Assembly: GCF_000619825.1 (NCBI RefSeq)
Contig: NZ_JHUW01000011.1
Span: 62,001 to 126,000 of the forward strand
Length of the DNA: 64,000 nucleotides
Direction of reading: 5' to 3'
DNA from: Prevotella sp. MA2016
GTDB taxonomy: Bacteria; Bacteroidota; Bacteroidia; Bacteroidales; Bacteroidaceae
In this document: positions 36,392-44,444 of the stretch, piece by piece
How the letters are laid out: each line of letters opens with the position of its first letter
How positions within the stretch are numbered: the stretch's first letter is position 1
Made by a program: the position numbers and the translations under genes
The notes under the pieces: model-generated
Told to the model about the DNA's origin: nothing
What the model saw: the letters and a program-made list of their open reading frames with translations, nothing else
Database searches by the model: none

Positions 36392-37540
36392 ATGAATAAA
36401 AGAGAAGGCAAAGATTTAACATCGGAAACAATAAAGGCCCTACGTTTTCCTCTAACTGTAGGTGTTGTATTCATTCACTTTAGTTTGTCTAAAGGTCTTA
36501 ATATACACGGTATATTCTATGGATTGAATAATCCAGATTGGTTTTTCTTTGTCACTAATTTTATAAGTGAGGTCTTATCAAAATTATGTGTTCCTTCATT
36601 TTTTTTCATTTCTGGATTTCTTTTTTTTCGCGAAGCGTATTTCAATAAAGATCTGTACATTCAGAAATTGAGCACTAGAATACGAAGCCTATTTATTCCA
36701 TTTATCCTATGGAACATAATTGGCGCAGCTTTTATATTGTGTAAAAGTACCATTCCTTTTGTTTCGAATTATTACCCACCTATTGAAATTAGATTCTCAT
36801 TTATACGATTATTCAGCACCTTCTTTAACAACTCAAACAATAGTGGCTTATTGGTGTATCCCGCAGATTTTCCCCCACCAATGGATATCTGCCCGATTAA
36901 TATACCTTTATGGTATGTTCGAGAATTAATGATTATGGTATTATTAAGCCCATTGACATACTGGATAATTAAGAAAGGTGGCAAACTATCAATCATCGTT
37001 TTAGCACTGATTTGGTACACAACTCCTTTATTACTGCCAAAAGCCCATTATTTTCCAATGTTTATTCAAGCTCTATTTTTCTTTTCCTGGGGCGCATTTT
37101 ATAATATACATCAAATTAACTTTATACACCTATTTCGAGAAGCTAAATACATTTTTTGTATTCTTTACTTAATTATTGCGATGACTGATGCTCTTACAAA
37201 AGGATCCACCTATAGCCTATATATTCACACTTTAGGTCTACTAGTTGGAATACCATTTGTCTTTATAATTGCATCATATATAGCTGAGTACTGGAATAAT
37301 AAACCCAAACAGATTCTTATAGATAGTTGCTTCTTTATTTACGCATTCCATAGTCTCTTTATGAATGATATGGCAAAATTCGCCTTTAAGTCATTCCATA
37401 ATATTGATTGGAATCCTTACATATGGCTTCTCTTTTACCTGTCTGTACCCATTATTACAACAGGTATTTGTATTTCACTATACTCTTTTATACGTTCTAT
37501 AATGCCACATTTTTGTAGATTATTAATTGGAAATAGATAA
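36392..37540 (+). CDS. Acyltransferase 3 family membrane protein (O-acetyltransferase-like)
   Basis: 382 residues with about ten hydrophobic segments. The start KALRFPLTVGVVFIHF carries the family's His at the end of the first helix, and FFISGFLFF is typical of acyltransferase 3. Members transfer acetyl or succinyl groups to surface glycans from the cytoplasm. It has its own promoter box and no close downstream partner. It is likely to decorate the polymer made by this locus. Confidence 0.88.
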   Translation: MNKREGKDLTSETIKALRFPLTVGVVFIHFSLSKGLNIHGIFYGLNNPDWFFFVTNFISEVLSKLCVPSFFFISGFLFFREAYFNKDLYIQKLSTRIRSLFIPFILWNIIGAAFILCKSTIPFVSNYYPPIEIRFSFIRLFSTFFNNSNNSGLLVYPADFPPPMDICPINIPLWYVRELMIMVLLSPLTYWIIKKGGKLSIIVLALIWYTTPLLLPKAHYFPMFIQALFFFSWGAFYNIHQINFIHLFREAKYIFCILYLIIAMTDALTKGSTYSLYIHTLGLLVGIPFVFIIASYIAEYWNNKPKQILIDSCFFIYAFHSLFMNDMAKFAFKSFHNIDWNPYIWLLFYLSVPIITTGICISLYSFIRSIMPHFCRLLIGNR

Positions 37541-37671
37541 ACGATTTTTTCAATATTTCAAAAATGCCAATCTTTACAGTATGATTTACGATACTAATTA
37601 AACCAATGAATACTATTATTCCTTGAAATTATAAAATATGCAAAAAAAGCATCTAATCTCAAAATTATAGC

Positions 37672-37679
37672 TACCTTTG
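37672..37679 (+). promoter_or_regulatory. -7 box before the GT11 gene
   Basis: TACCTTTG lies 16 bases before the chosen ATG at 37695. The four plus-strand genes that follow are closely spaced and probably share it. Confidence 0.6.
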
Positions 37680-37694
37680 CAGAAAAGAAAAAAA

Positions 37695-38657
37695 ATGATT
37701 ATAGCAAAATCTATTTTAGGACGACTCGGGAACCAGATGTTTCAATATGCCTATTGCAGGGCTATCAAGGAAGTTGTTGGAGGCTCTTTAGCATTTAGCT
37801 TTGATAAAGTTTATCAACAGAAGGAAGCGGACGGGAATACAGATGGTTTTGAAGACTCACTGCAATACTTCAACGTAGATGATTACGAACTCTTTAATGG
37901 AGACATTCATAGTTATTTTTGCAACAAACTACAGTTATTTTTATACCGTTCACTTCATTATATCAAACGTAGGTGGTTTGAAAAATATTCGTGGCAATTA
38001 GTATTTTGTAGGATAGGGTTATATTATTACAATGACAAGAAAAATAACTTTCAAAAGGATATAAAATATCTTAGAAAGAAGGCATTATTTCCTAAATGTG
38101 TCTTTTGCTACGATTTCTTAGAAGAACCAGAGCGATTTAATAGCATTCGTCCAATCTTATTAAACGATTTTACCCCCAAGTTCGCCCCATTAGAAAGAAA
38201 TAAAAAATTATATGAAATCATAAATAGTAACAATTCAGTTTGTGTATCCATAAGAAGAGGGGATTATATCAATACACAATATTCTGACTCATTTTATATT
38301 TGTGACGAAAACTACTTCAGATTAGCACTAAATAAGATTAAGCAATTAGTTAATAATCCTGTTATAATTTTCTTTTCAGATGACATTGAATGGGTAAAAA
38401 AGAATATTAATACAGACATCCTTTCCTATTATGAATCAGGAAATGACCCAGTATGGGAGAAATTACGTTTGATGTACAGCTGTAAACATTTTATCATTTC
38501 AAATAGTACTTTCTCATGGTGGGCTCAATATCTATCAAGAAATACAAATAAAATTGTAATATCCCCAGACCATTGGACAAATGATCATACTAAAAATGCA
38601 AAACATCTGATCTCTAATGATTTCATTACTATTCCCTGTGGTAAACCATCAAAATAA
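37695..38657 (+). CDS. GT11 alpha-1,2-fucosyltransferase family protein
   Basis: 320 residues from the ATG at 37695; a TTG at 37677 overlaps the promoter box and is rejected. GT11 signatures are GRLGNQMFQYA near the start and VSIRRGDYINT near residue 185, followed by FFSDDIEW and NSTFSWWAQYL near the C-terminus. It uses GDP-fucose, which manC-gmd-fcl at 16.1-19.5 kb can supply. The acceptor is unknown. Strongly AT-rich compared with gmd. Confidence 0.93.
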   Translation: MIIAKSILGRLGNQMFQYAYCRAIKEVVGGSLAFSFDKVYQQKEADGNTDGFEDSLQYFNVDDYELFNGDIHSYFCNKLQLFLYRSLHYIKRRWFEKYSWQLVFCRIGLYYYNDKKNNFQKDIKYLRKKALFPKCVFCYDFLEEPERFNSIRPILLNDFTPKFAPLERNKKLYEIINSNNSVCVSIRRGDYINTQYSDSFYICDENYFRLALNKIKQLVNNPVIIFFSDDIEWVKKNINTDILSYYESGNDPVWEKLRLMYSCKHFIISNSTFSWWAQYLSRNTNKIVISPDHWTNDHTKNAKHLISNDFITIPCGKPSK

Positions 38658-38665
38658 CAACAAAA

Positions 38666-39445
38666 ATGAAATACTCTATTATAACAATAAACTACAATCA
38701 CATAGAAGGACTTAAACGTACTATCGAAAGTGTAATAAACCAAACAAGCATCAACTACGAGTTTATCATTATCGATGGTGGCTCAACAGACGGTAGTGTT
38801 GATATTATCAAAGAATACGAAAAACAAGTCGCATATTGGATTTCGGAGAAAGACAATGGTGTTTATCATGCGATGAATAAAGGTGTGGCACAAGCCCAAG
38901 GTGATTACTGTATCTTCATGAACTCAGGCGATTGTTTCCATTCTTCGAAAGTGCTTAAATCATTGGAAAAATATGAAGATGATATTGTGTGCGGACAGGT
39001 ATCATCTTTCCCTAGCGGGCATCATAAGCCAACGATTTCCTTGGTAGACTTATTAAGAATAAGCCTCCCCCATCAAGCAATGTTTATAAAAAGAGAGCTC
39101 TTAATAAAACATCCATATGATGAAAAATACAAGATATTATCCGACTGGAAATTCTGTCTCGAAACACTAGTAATTGACAATTGTAGCTTTCGTACCGTTG
39201 AGATTATTGTAGCTGACTATGAGGGTGGTGGAATCAGTTCCAACTCTAAAGGACTTTTGCCTATTGAAAGAGAGCAGATTCTTAAAGAATTGTTTCCCCC
39301 ACGAATACTTGTTGACTATCAAAAACTAATCCCCGTTGACGATGAACTTCTCGAACAATCTCTCCTATTAACTCAAACAGTAGGAGCCAGAAAATTGGTA
39401 AAACATTTTTCGAATCTAATATTACATCTAATCAACAAGAAGTAG
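38666..39445 (+). CDS. GT2 glycosyltransferase
   Basis: 259 residues, GT-A fold. It begins SIITINYNHIEGL and has VINQT, IIDGGSTDGS, the WISEKDNGVYHAMNKG block and FMNSGD, where the usual DxD is replaced by SGD. This set matches the WcaA/WfgS-like branch of GT2 in exopolysaccharide clusters. It starts 8 bases after the GT11 stop and ends 6 bases before the next GT2. The sugar is unknown. Confidence 0.87.
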   Translation: MKYSIITINYNHIEGLKRTIESVINQTSINYEFIIIDGGSTDGSVDIIKEYEKQVAYWISEKDNGVYHAMNKGVAQAQGDYCIFMNSGDCFHSSKVLKSLEKYEDDIVCGQVSSFPSGHHKPTISLVDLLRISLPHQAMFIKRELLIKHPYDEKYKILSDWKFCLETLVIDNCSFRTVEIIVADYEGGGISSNSKGLLPIEREQILKELFPPRILVDYQKLIPVDDELLEQSLLLTQTVGARKLVKHFSNLILHLINKK

Positions 39446-39451
39446 GAAGCA

Positions 39452-40432
39452 ATGGATTTAAGTGTTATTATTCCTGTATACAATACAGAAAAATATTTAG
39501 CTGCTTGTGTCAATAGTGTATTGCGACAAGAGAATGTTTCTTTGGAGATTATCCTCGTTGATGATGGCTCAACAGATTCATCTTCCAGCATCTGTGATAA
39601 CTACGCAAAAATACATGATAACATTAATGTTGTTCATATCAAGAACTCTGGTCCTGCAACTGCAAAGAATGTTGGGCTTAAACTTGCCAAAGGAGACTAT
39701 GTTTCATTCACAGATAGTGATGATGAGTTAGAACCAACTATGTTCCATGAGATGATCAGTGCTGGAAAAAAATACAACTCTGAAATTGTCTGTTGCAATT
39801 TTAAAGAAGCAGATGCTCATGGTGTAATAAGTCATACCAATTGTAGTGGAAACATTTATGTATTTGACAAGGTTGAGGCCCTTCGCCATATTCTTTCTAA
39901 AGACTTGATTTATACAGGATCTGTCACAAAGATATTCAAGAGAGAGTTATTAACTCAAAACAATATTTCTCACAATGATGGACTTAAAACCGATGAAGAT
40001 TTCATAATGAACATCAAGGCTTTTGCGAGATGCAACCATTGTGTCGTTGTTGACAAATGTTTTTATATTATAAACTATAGAGAAAACTCCCTTTCCCACA
40101 GCTACTTTAAAGAGAATATTAATAAATACATTAACAACAGGTTTATCCGGTCTCAAATAATAGAAAAGACTGTTAATGAAGAATGCCCTGAACTTATCGA
40201 ATGGGCATATCTGCAAAACATCATGTATTTTAATGAACTACTTGGAAGAATAACATTATTCCCTTCTTTATTTTATGATAAAAGAACAAAGGAAGCTATT
40301 AAATATATTGGAATGCATTGGAACATCCTAATAAAAAATCATTCTAAGTGTGGTTTTTCTAAACTAGGATGTTATCTAATAAAGTATTTGCCATCATATT
40401 TATACATGTTTTATCGTAAACTGAAGAATTAA
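39452..40432 (+). CDS. GT2 glycosyltransferase
   Basis: 326 residues. N-terminal GT2 domain: LSVIIPVYNTEKYL, VDDGSTDSS, NSGPATAKNVGL and FTDSDDELE, with the metal-binding DSD near residue 90, followed by the TKIFKRELL segment common in capsule enzymes. It belongs to the same short operon as the GT11, GT2 and deacetylase genes. Donor and acceptor are not predictable. Confidence 0.88.
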   Translation: MDLSVIIPVYNTEKYLAACVNSVLRQENVSLEIILVDDGSTDSSSSICDNYAKIHDNINVVHIKNSGPATAKNVGLKLAKGDYVSFTDSDDELEPTMFHEMISAGKKYNSEIVCCNFKEADAHGVISHTNCSGNIYVFDKVEALRHILSKDLIYTGSVTKIFKRELLTQNNISHNDGLKTDEDFIMNIKAFARCNHCVVVDKCFYIINYRENSLSHSYFKENINKYINNRFIRSQIIEKTVNEECPELIEWAYLQNIMYFNELLGRITLFPSLFYDKRTKEAIKYIGMHWNILIKNHSKCGFSKLGCYLIKYLPSYLYMFYRKLKN

Positions 40433-40438
40433 TAAATA

Positions 40439-41347
40439 ATGATGAACAATAAAAAATATCTAATAATCAATGCTGATGACTTCGGAATGTCTTCAGAATT
40501 TAATCAGGCAATATGTCGTTTAATGAAACAAGGCATTGTTTCATCAACGTCATTAATGGCAAATGGCATAGCATTTGAAGAAGCAATCCGAATCATTCAT
40601 GATTATAAAATTAAAAACATCGGAGTTCATCTAACTCTCACATGTGACGGGTTCGAGAATGACAACAAAATAACCTATTCAAGTATTACTCACGCCCATT
40701 CTTTAGAAGATAAGAATGGCATACTTTTTTGTTCATATAGGGATCTTGCATCAAATGCCACTGATGAAGATATTATCAATGAGATGTATTCTCAGATTAT
40801 GAAGATTAACAATGCAGGAATTGAATTTACGCATATCGACAATCATATGTATAGTGTTATTCACTACTTGGGTTTTAGAGGATATAAATGTTTCTATAAA
40901 GCTCTCCATCGCATAAAGCCCAACAGGATTATTGGTTTTAGACATGCAACAAGAAAATATGAGATAGATGGTGTTAGAAGTGTTTTCCCTGGCAAAAGAA
41001 TTCAACCATATGCATGGGGGATGAATTTATTATACCATCTTCGTTGTCCTGAATTTGTGTATACAATACCATATGCATCTCCTCTGTACGAAAGTGTTGA
41101 GCAAAAACAAGACTTACTTAATACTTTATTTTCAAATATCAAGAATGGGGTTAGTGAACTTCATGTGCACCCTGCAGCTTTTTCAGAAGAGCTTAGAAAA
41201 AGAAATCCGACATGGAAAGACAGGACAAACGAGTTTGAAGCATTAAAATGCTATTCAAAAGATCTTTTGATGGAAAAATATGGCATAAGACTAATATCCT
41301 ATGCCGATCTAGTAAAAATGAAAAATTCCACGTTCTCCCATTTATAA
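40439..41347 (+). CDS. YdjC/ChbG-family carbohydrate deacetylase
   Basis: 302 residues. Metal-site motifs are INADDFGMS (residues about 9-17), GVHLTLTC, THIDNHMY and ELHVHPAAF. Family members remove N-acetyl groups from amino sugars such as chitobiose. In a glycan cluster the likely job is trimming an acetyl group from a lipid-linked or nucleotide-linked amino sugar. Last gene of the plus-strand run; the next gene is convergent after 45 bases. Confidence 0.88.
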   Translation: MMNNKKYLIINADDFGMSSEFNQAICRLMKQGIVSSTSLMANGIAFEEAIRIIHDYKIKNIGVHLTLTCDGFENDNKITYSSITHAHSLEDKNGILFCSYRDLASNATDEDIINEMYSQIMKINNAGIEFTHIDNHMYSVIHYLGFRGYKCFYKALHRIKPNRIIGFRHATRKYEIDGVRSVFPGKRIQPYAWGMNLLYHLRCPEFVYTIPYASPLYESVEQKQDLLNTLFSNIKNGVSELHVHPAAFSEELRKRNPTWKDRTNEFEALKCYSKDLLMEKYGIRLISYADLVKMKNSTFSHL

Positions 41348-41392
41348 ATATATATAACATTAGTTGATGCTTCTTTAAATTATTACTAATGA

Positions 41393-42364
41393 TTATTCTA
41401 TGAATTTTAAGTATCTAAGAAACATTTTAATAAAAAACTTGGCTCCAAAAATCTTGGCTGTCACAAGCCATAGTTTCTCAGTATCACGAGATTTAAGAAT
41501 ATCTAACCATGAAGGGAATAGCAATCTGATTAATTGCAGTTGTGTATTAATATTTGCAGACGGTTCAGTCTGCTTTGCTATTATCAAACGCCTATATAAT
41601 CGAGTAAAAGCCAACACTTTTTCAGTAATCATATCAGGAAATTGCTTAAAACACTCAAAAATTGCCGTATGCGCCTCAAACAAATCAATATTCTTATCGA
41701 AGGTATATTCACCAAACGTATAAGAATTAATCCTGTTACGTTGATAATAATACATGCCTTGTTCTGAGATATAAACAGACTTGGCCCTATTCACAAAAAA
41801 AGGCACCAAACAGGTATCTTCCGACACATGACCTACATTAAAATGTATTCCATCCCAGATATTTCGCTTATAAATCTTATTCCATATCACATATTCCAGA
41901 GGACTTCCAGACCACCAATTCCTAAAAACATTTTCCGAACCAACTAACAATGTACTAAAAGGCTTATGACAATCAAGTATTTCATCATTACTAATGTAGT
42001 TACAATAAGGATATTGAAGAATATCGACATCTCTATGCTCCAATAAATATTCCATATTTAAATTATATGTATCTGGAGCAAGAAAATCATCAGGATCTAC
42101 GAAAGTAAGGTATTCCCCACTAGCCTTTTCCAATCCAGCATTCCTCGCAGAGCTAACACCACCATTATCTTTATGAATAACAATAATACGATTATCTTTT
42201 CTAGCCCATTCTTCACACTTTTTTGATGAGCTATCAGTTGAACCATCATCAATTAAAATTAACTCAATATTACAATAAGACTGACATAATATACTCTGAA
42301 CACATCTATCAAGATATGATTCAACGTTATAGACTGGAGTTATAATACTTAACAATGGAACCAT
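41393..42364 (-). CDS. GT2 glycosyltransferase on the opposite strand
   Basis: GT2 enzyme with LSIITPVYNVESYLDR, IDDGSTDSSS, DNGGVSSARNAG and VDPDDF (DxD equivalent near residue 88), then VIWNKIYKR. The ATG at 42364 is preferred (323 residues); a GTG at 42376 is also in frame. The first 67 coding bases and the 24 before them occur again, nearly identical, at 43694-43784 behind the DUF4422 gene. It reads against the rest of the locus. Confidence 0.87.
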   Translation of the reverse strand: MVPLLSIITPVYNVESYLDRCVQSILCQSYCNIELILIDDGSTDSSSKKCEEWARKDNRIIVIHKDNGGVSSARNAGLEKASGEYLTFVDPDDFLAPDTYNLNMEYLLEHRDVDILQYPYCNYISNDEILDCHKPFSTLLVGSENVFRNWWSGSPLEYVIWNKIYKRNIWDGIHFNVGHVSEDTCLVPFFVNRAKSVYISEQGMYYYQRNRINSYTFGEYTFDKNIDLFEAHTAIFECFKQFPDMITEKVLAFTRLYRRLIIAKQTEPSANINTQLQLIRLLFPSWLDILKSRDTEKLWLVTAKIFGAKFFIKMFLRYLKFIE

Positions 42365-42388
42365 ATTCAAATTCACTACATTTCAAAA
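42298..42388. repeat. 91-bp direct repeat, copy 1
   Basis: Matches 43694-43784 at 88 of 91 positions. It spans the start codon region of the intact GT2 gene and its immediate upstream sequence. Confidence 0.9.
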
Positions 42389-42510
42389 ATAAAATAGATC
42401 ATAACCGTATTATTAAGAATCTAAACCTGCTTAGTAACAAGGCGTTCAATTGAATGACTGAATCTCAACATATAGAATAAAAGTATACTGAAAAGTTTAC
42501 ACCCTTACAA

Positions 42511-43494
42511 TTAAATAGTATATCTCAAAACACTAAAAGCAAAGTCACGCATACACCTTTTTAAAAAGAACTTAACGTAAGACTTATCATACAAATTCGT
42601 CTCATCATCAAGCATTAATACCGGGATCTCTTTTACTTTATATTTCTCAGCTTCTACATAGACGTTTAGTAATCTTTCAGCAAAATATCCATATATACGT
42701 TTTTGATATTGCGAGTACTCTGTAATATCAATTTCTTCCTCAATCATCCTTAATATAGGGAAGAGCCAATTACAATAATTATCAAACTGTTGCCAACTCA
42801 TAATAAACATATTATATGGATGAAATATATTGCTCTGAAATATGGACTTATAAAAAGCCGTGACATATTTAGGTTCTTGCGTCCTTTTTATCAAATCAAA
42901 TAATAATCTTATATCACTTCCATTATGCCACTCACAATATTGATAATAGTTCGATGTATAAAAATGCATAGACTTTGCCAGTATAACCCCTCCTCTATTC
43001 AAAAAATCTATACTAGACTCATCTATCTCGACATTAACTTCATCTAAAGAGCCTTTTTTAATAGTTGTTGCTGGAAAGACTTTTCTTCCATAATGATTAA
43101 AGTCAAAATAACGCCTATAATGACACAAACCTATAAAATCGACGCCAGAAAGATTTTTCCAAGCCCAATACATTCCTGTTAGCTCGCAATAACTAGAATT
43201 TTTAAGACTTATGTTATCACCTGTATTATCTCCAATTAGTCCAAAATCTTCGCCAGTCAAAGCTTTCCCAACATGCACCGGAATATAACTATCAGACTGC
43301 TTTAATAAAGCATTTTTGTGACAACATACAATTATTTTACTATTATTCATAGAATTTGTTCCTACTTTTTTATAAGTTTTCAATATAATCCCCACCAAAT
43401 CATATATTTTTTTTAATGGGGCTAAATTCTGCAGCACTTTAGTTTGACTTTGTTTATAAGTGTCTGAACTAAAAATTAGCCCAAACCTTGCCAT
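42511..43494 (-). CDS. DUF4422 putative glycosyltransferase (copy 2)
   Basis: Paralogue of the protein at 32.9 kb: IIVCCHKN, DNTGDNIS, YCELTGMYWAWKN, LCHYRRYFDF and QKRIYGYFAERLLNVY are shared. The long frame from 43494 has 327 residues. Its first 48 residues are not conserved, so translation may instead begin at the ATG at 43350 (279 residues, the usual family start). A minus-strand box TACCTTTG at 43556-43563 supports either choice. The 134 bases between its end and the GT2 gene hold nothing recognisable. Confidence 0.8.
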   Translation of the reverse strand: MARFGLIFSSDTYKQSQTKVLQNLAPLKKIYDLVGIILKTYKKVGTNSMNNSKIIVCCHKNALLKQSDSYIPVHVGKALTGEDFGLIGDNTGDNISLKNSSYCELTGMYWAWKNLSGVDFIGLCHYRRYFDFNHYGRKVFPATTIKKGSLDEVNVEIDESSIDFLNRGGVILAKSMHFYTSNYYQYCEWHNGSDIRLLFDLIKRTQEPKYVTAFYKSIFQSNIFHPYNMFIMSWQQFDNYCNWLFPILRMIEEEIDITEYSQYQKRIYGYFAERLLNVYVEAEKYKVKEIPVLMLDDETNLYDKSYVKFFLKRCMRDFAFSVLRYTI

Positions 43495-43555
43495 ATCAGT
43501 TATTCACTTGCCTTAGCGCTGCATTTCAAAACAAGCAAAATAATCAATGACATGG

Positions 43556-43563
43556 CAAAGGTA
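43556..43563 (-). promoter_or_regulatory. -7 box of DUF4422 copy 2
   Basis: TACCTTTG on the minus strand, 61 bases before the long start at 43494. The surrounding 338-base gap (43495-43832) otherwise holds a GT2 gene fragment and the second copy of a 91-bp repeat. Confidence 0.5.
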
Positions 43564-43637
43564 CAAAAAAAAAAGAGTGATTCCCTCTTTTTGAGGAAAT
43601 TTTTCACGTAAAACGTGACTTAAGCTAGAAATAGTTG

Positions 43638-43760
43638 TCACTTTAAGGGGAGGGAGAGGGAAAATAAGGAGTAGCAATGAAGCACAATACTTTGAACACA
43701 TCTATCAAGATATGACTCAACATTAAAGACTGGAGTTATAATACTTAACAATGGAACCAT
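43638..43760 (-). pseudogene. 5' fragment of a GT2 glycosyltransferase
   Basis: From an ATG at 43760 the frame reads MVPLLSIITPVFNVESYLDR and a few more matching residues, as in the intact GT2 gene at 41393-42364. It then loses similarity and stops after 40 codons. Only the first tenth of a GT2 gene is left. It is a scar of duplication or gene replacement next to the DUF4422 copy. Confidence 0.8.
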
Positions 43761-43784
43761 ATTCAAATTCACTACATTTCAAAA
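43694..43784. repeat. 91-bp direct repeat, copy 2
   Basis: Second copy of the segment at 42298-42388 with three mismatches. The copies are in the same orientation, 1.4 kb apart, and bracket DUF4422 copy 2. Confidence 0.9.
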
Positions 43785-43832
43785 GAATCACCTATATTAT
43801 TAACCTCAACGATTAAAAAACATGAAACTCTA

Positions 43833-44234
43833 TCAAAAACTATCAATTAGAGTTCTAAATGATAGGATCCTATCTGCATTAGATTCATTAAAGAGCAAAT
43901 GCTGGAAATCTCGTTTCTTTTGATTCAGGTCTATTTCCTTCAATCTATCACAAACTACAGACTTCAATTGCTCAATGGAGTTGATACCCACACGCGCTTG
44001 TAGAAATTCCAAATTGGGTTTTGTTTTGGACAAGAGGAATATCGCATCATAGAAATCCCTCCCCTTCTGGCGCGCCAGAATAGCAGTAAACTTCATTGCA
44101 CAGAGAACATCTGTTGGAGGTGTTTGGATGTTGAAAAAGAAGCCCATTCGATTAACTGTTGCAATCTCCTGCTGATATCTTATGCCGTGATCCAGAGCTT
44201 CAATCTTCAGTAAGATTGTTACGGTCAAAATCAT
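43833..44234 (-). pseudogene. C-terminal part of an AbiEii-type nucleotidyltransferase toxin
   Basis: 133-residue frame with the AbiEii/AbiGii C-terminal pattern: TDVLCAMKFTAILARQKGRDFYDAI corresponds to the conserved K, R and RDxYD block. The N-terminal nucleotidyltransferase core, where the GGT(S) and DxD motifs belong, is missing, so the toxin should be inactive. The upstream sequence is in another frame and belongs to a different gene remnant. AbiEii toxins form type IV toxin-antitoxin and phage-exclusion pairs with AbiEi. Confidence 0.7.
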
Positions 44235-44310
44235 TTTCCCATAACAACACCTGATTGATGTTAAAACACCCCATCGGGTACATACGTTCTCTAAAGGTCA
44301 GAAAGTCCAT
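44200..44310 (-). pseudogene. N-terminal remnant of an AbiEi-like antitoxin
   Basis: An ATG at 44310 opens a 36-codon frame, MDFLTFRERMYPMGCFNINQ, then VLLWENDFDRNNLTED and a stop. The pattern (RExMYPxxCFxxNQVxxWxxxFDxNNL) is that of the first helix-turn-helix of AbiEi/DUF6088-type antitoxins in Bacteroidota. It overlaps the toxin remnant in a different frame, as expected from an internal deletion joining the antitoxin start to the toxin end. Too short to be picked up by gene finders. Confidence 0.55.
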
Positions 44311-44338
44311 CTATCACAATTCTGTTTCCAAAACTCTG

Positions 44339-44370
44339 CAAATATAGTGATTTTTAGAAATAAAAGCAAA
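44339..44370 (-). promoter_or_regulatory. Intact promoter of the AbiE remnant
   Basis: On the minus strand TTTG (44367-44370), 20 bases, TATATTTG (44339-44346). It lies 29 bases before the antitoxin remnant's ATG, so the fragment may still be transcribed. Confidence 0.6.
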
Positions 44371-44444
44371 TATTTACGATATTTTTTACCGAATAACGCA
44401 AAATATTAATAAATGTTTTAAAATAAATGACTTACCATGCTATT

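Noticed and set aside
43513..43701. 62-codon minus-strand frame
   Set aside because: It spans the promoter box of DUF4422 copy 2 and overlaps the GT2 fragment in a different frame; no family resemblance.
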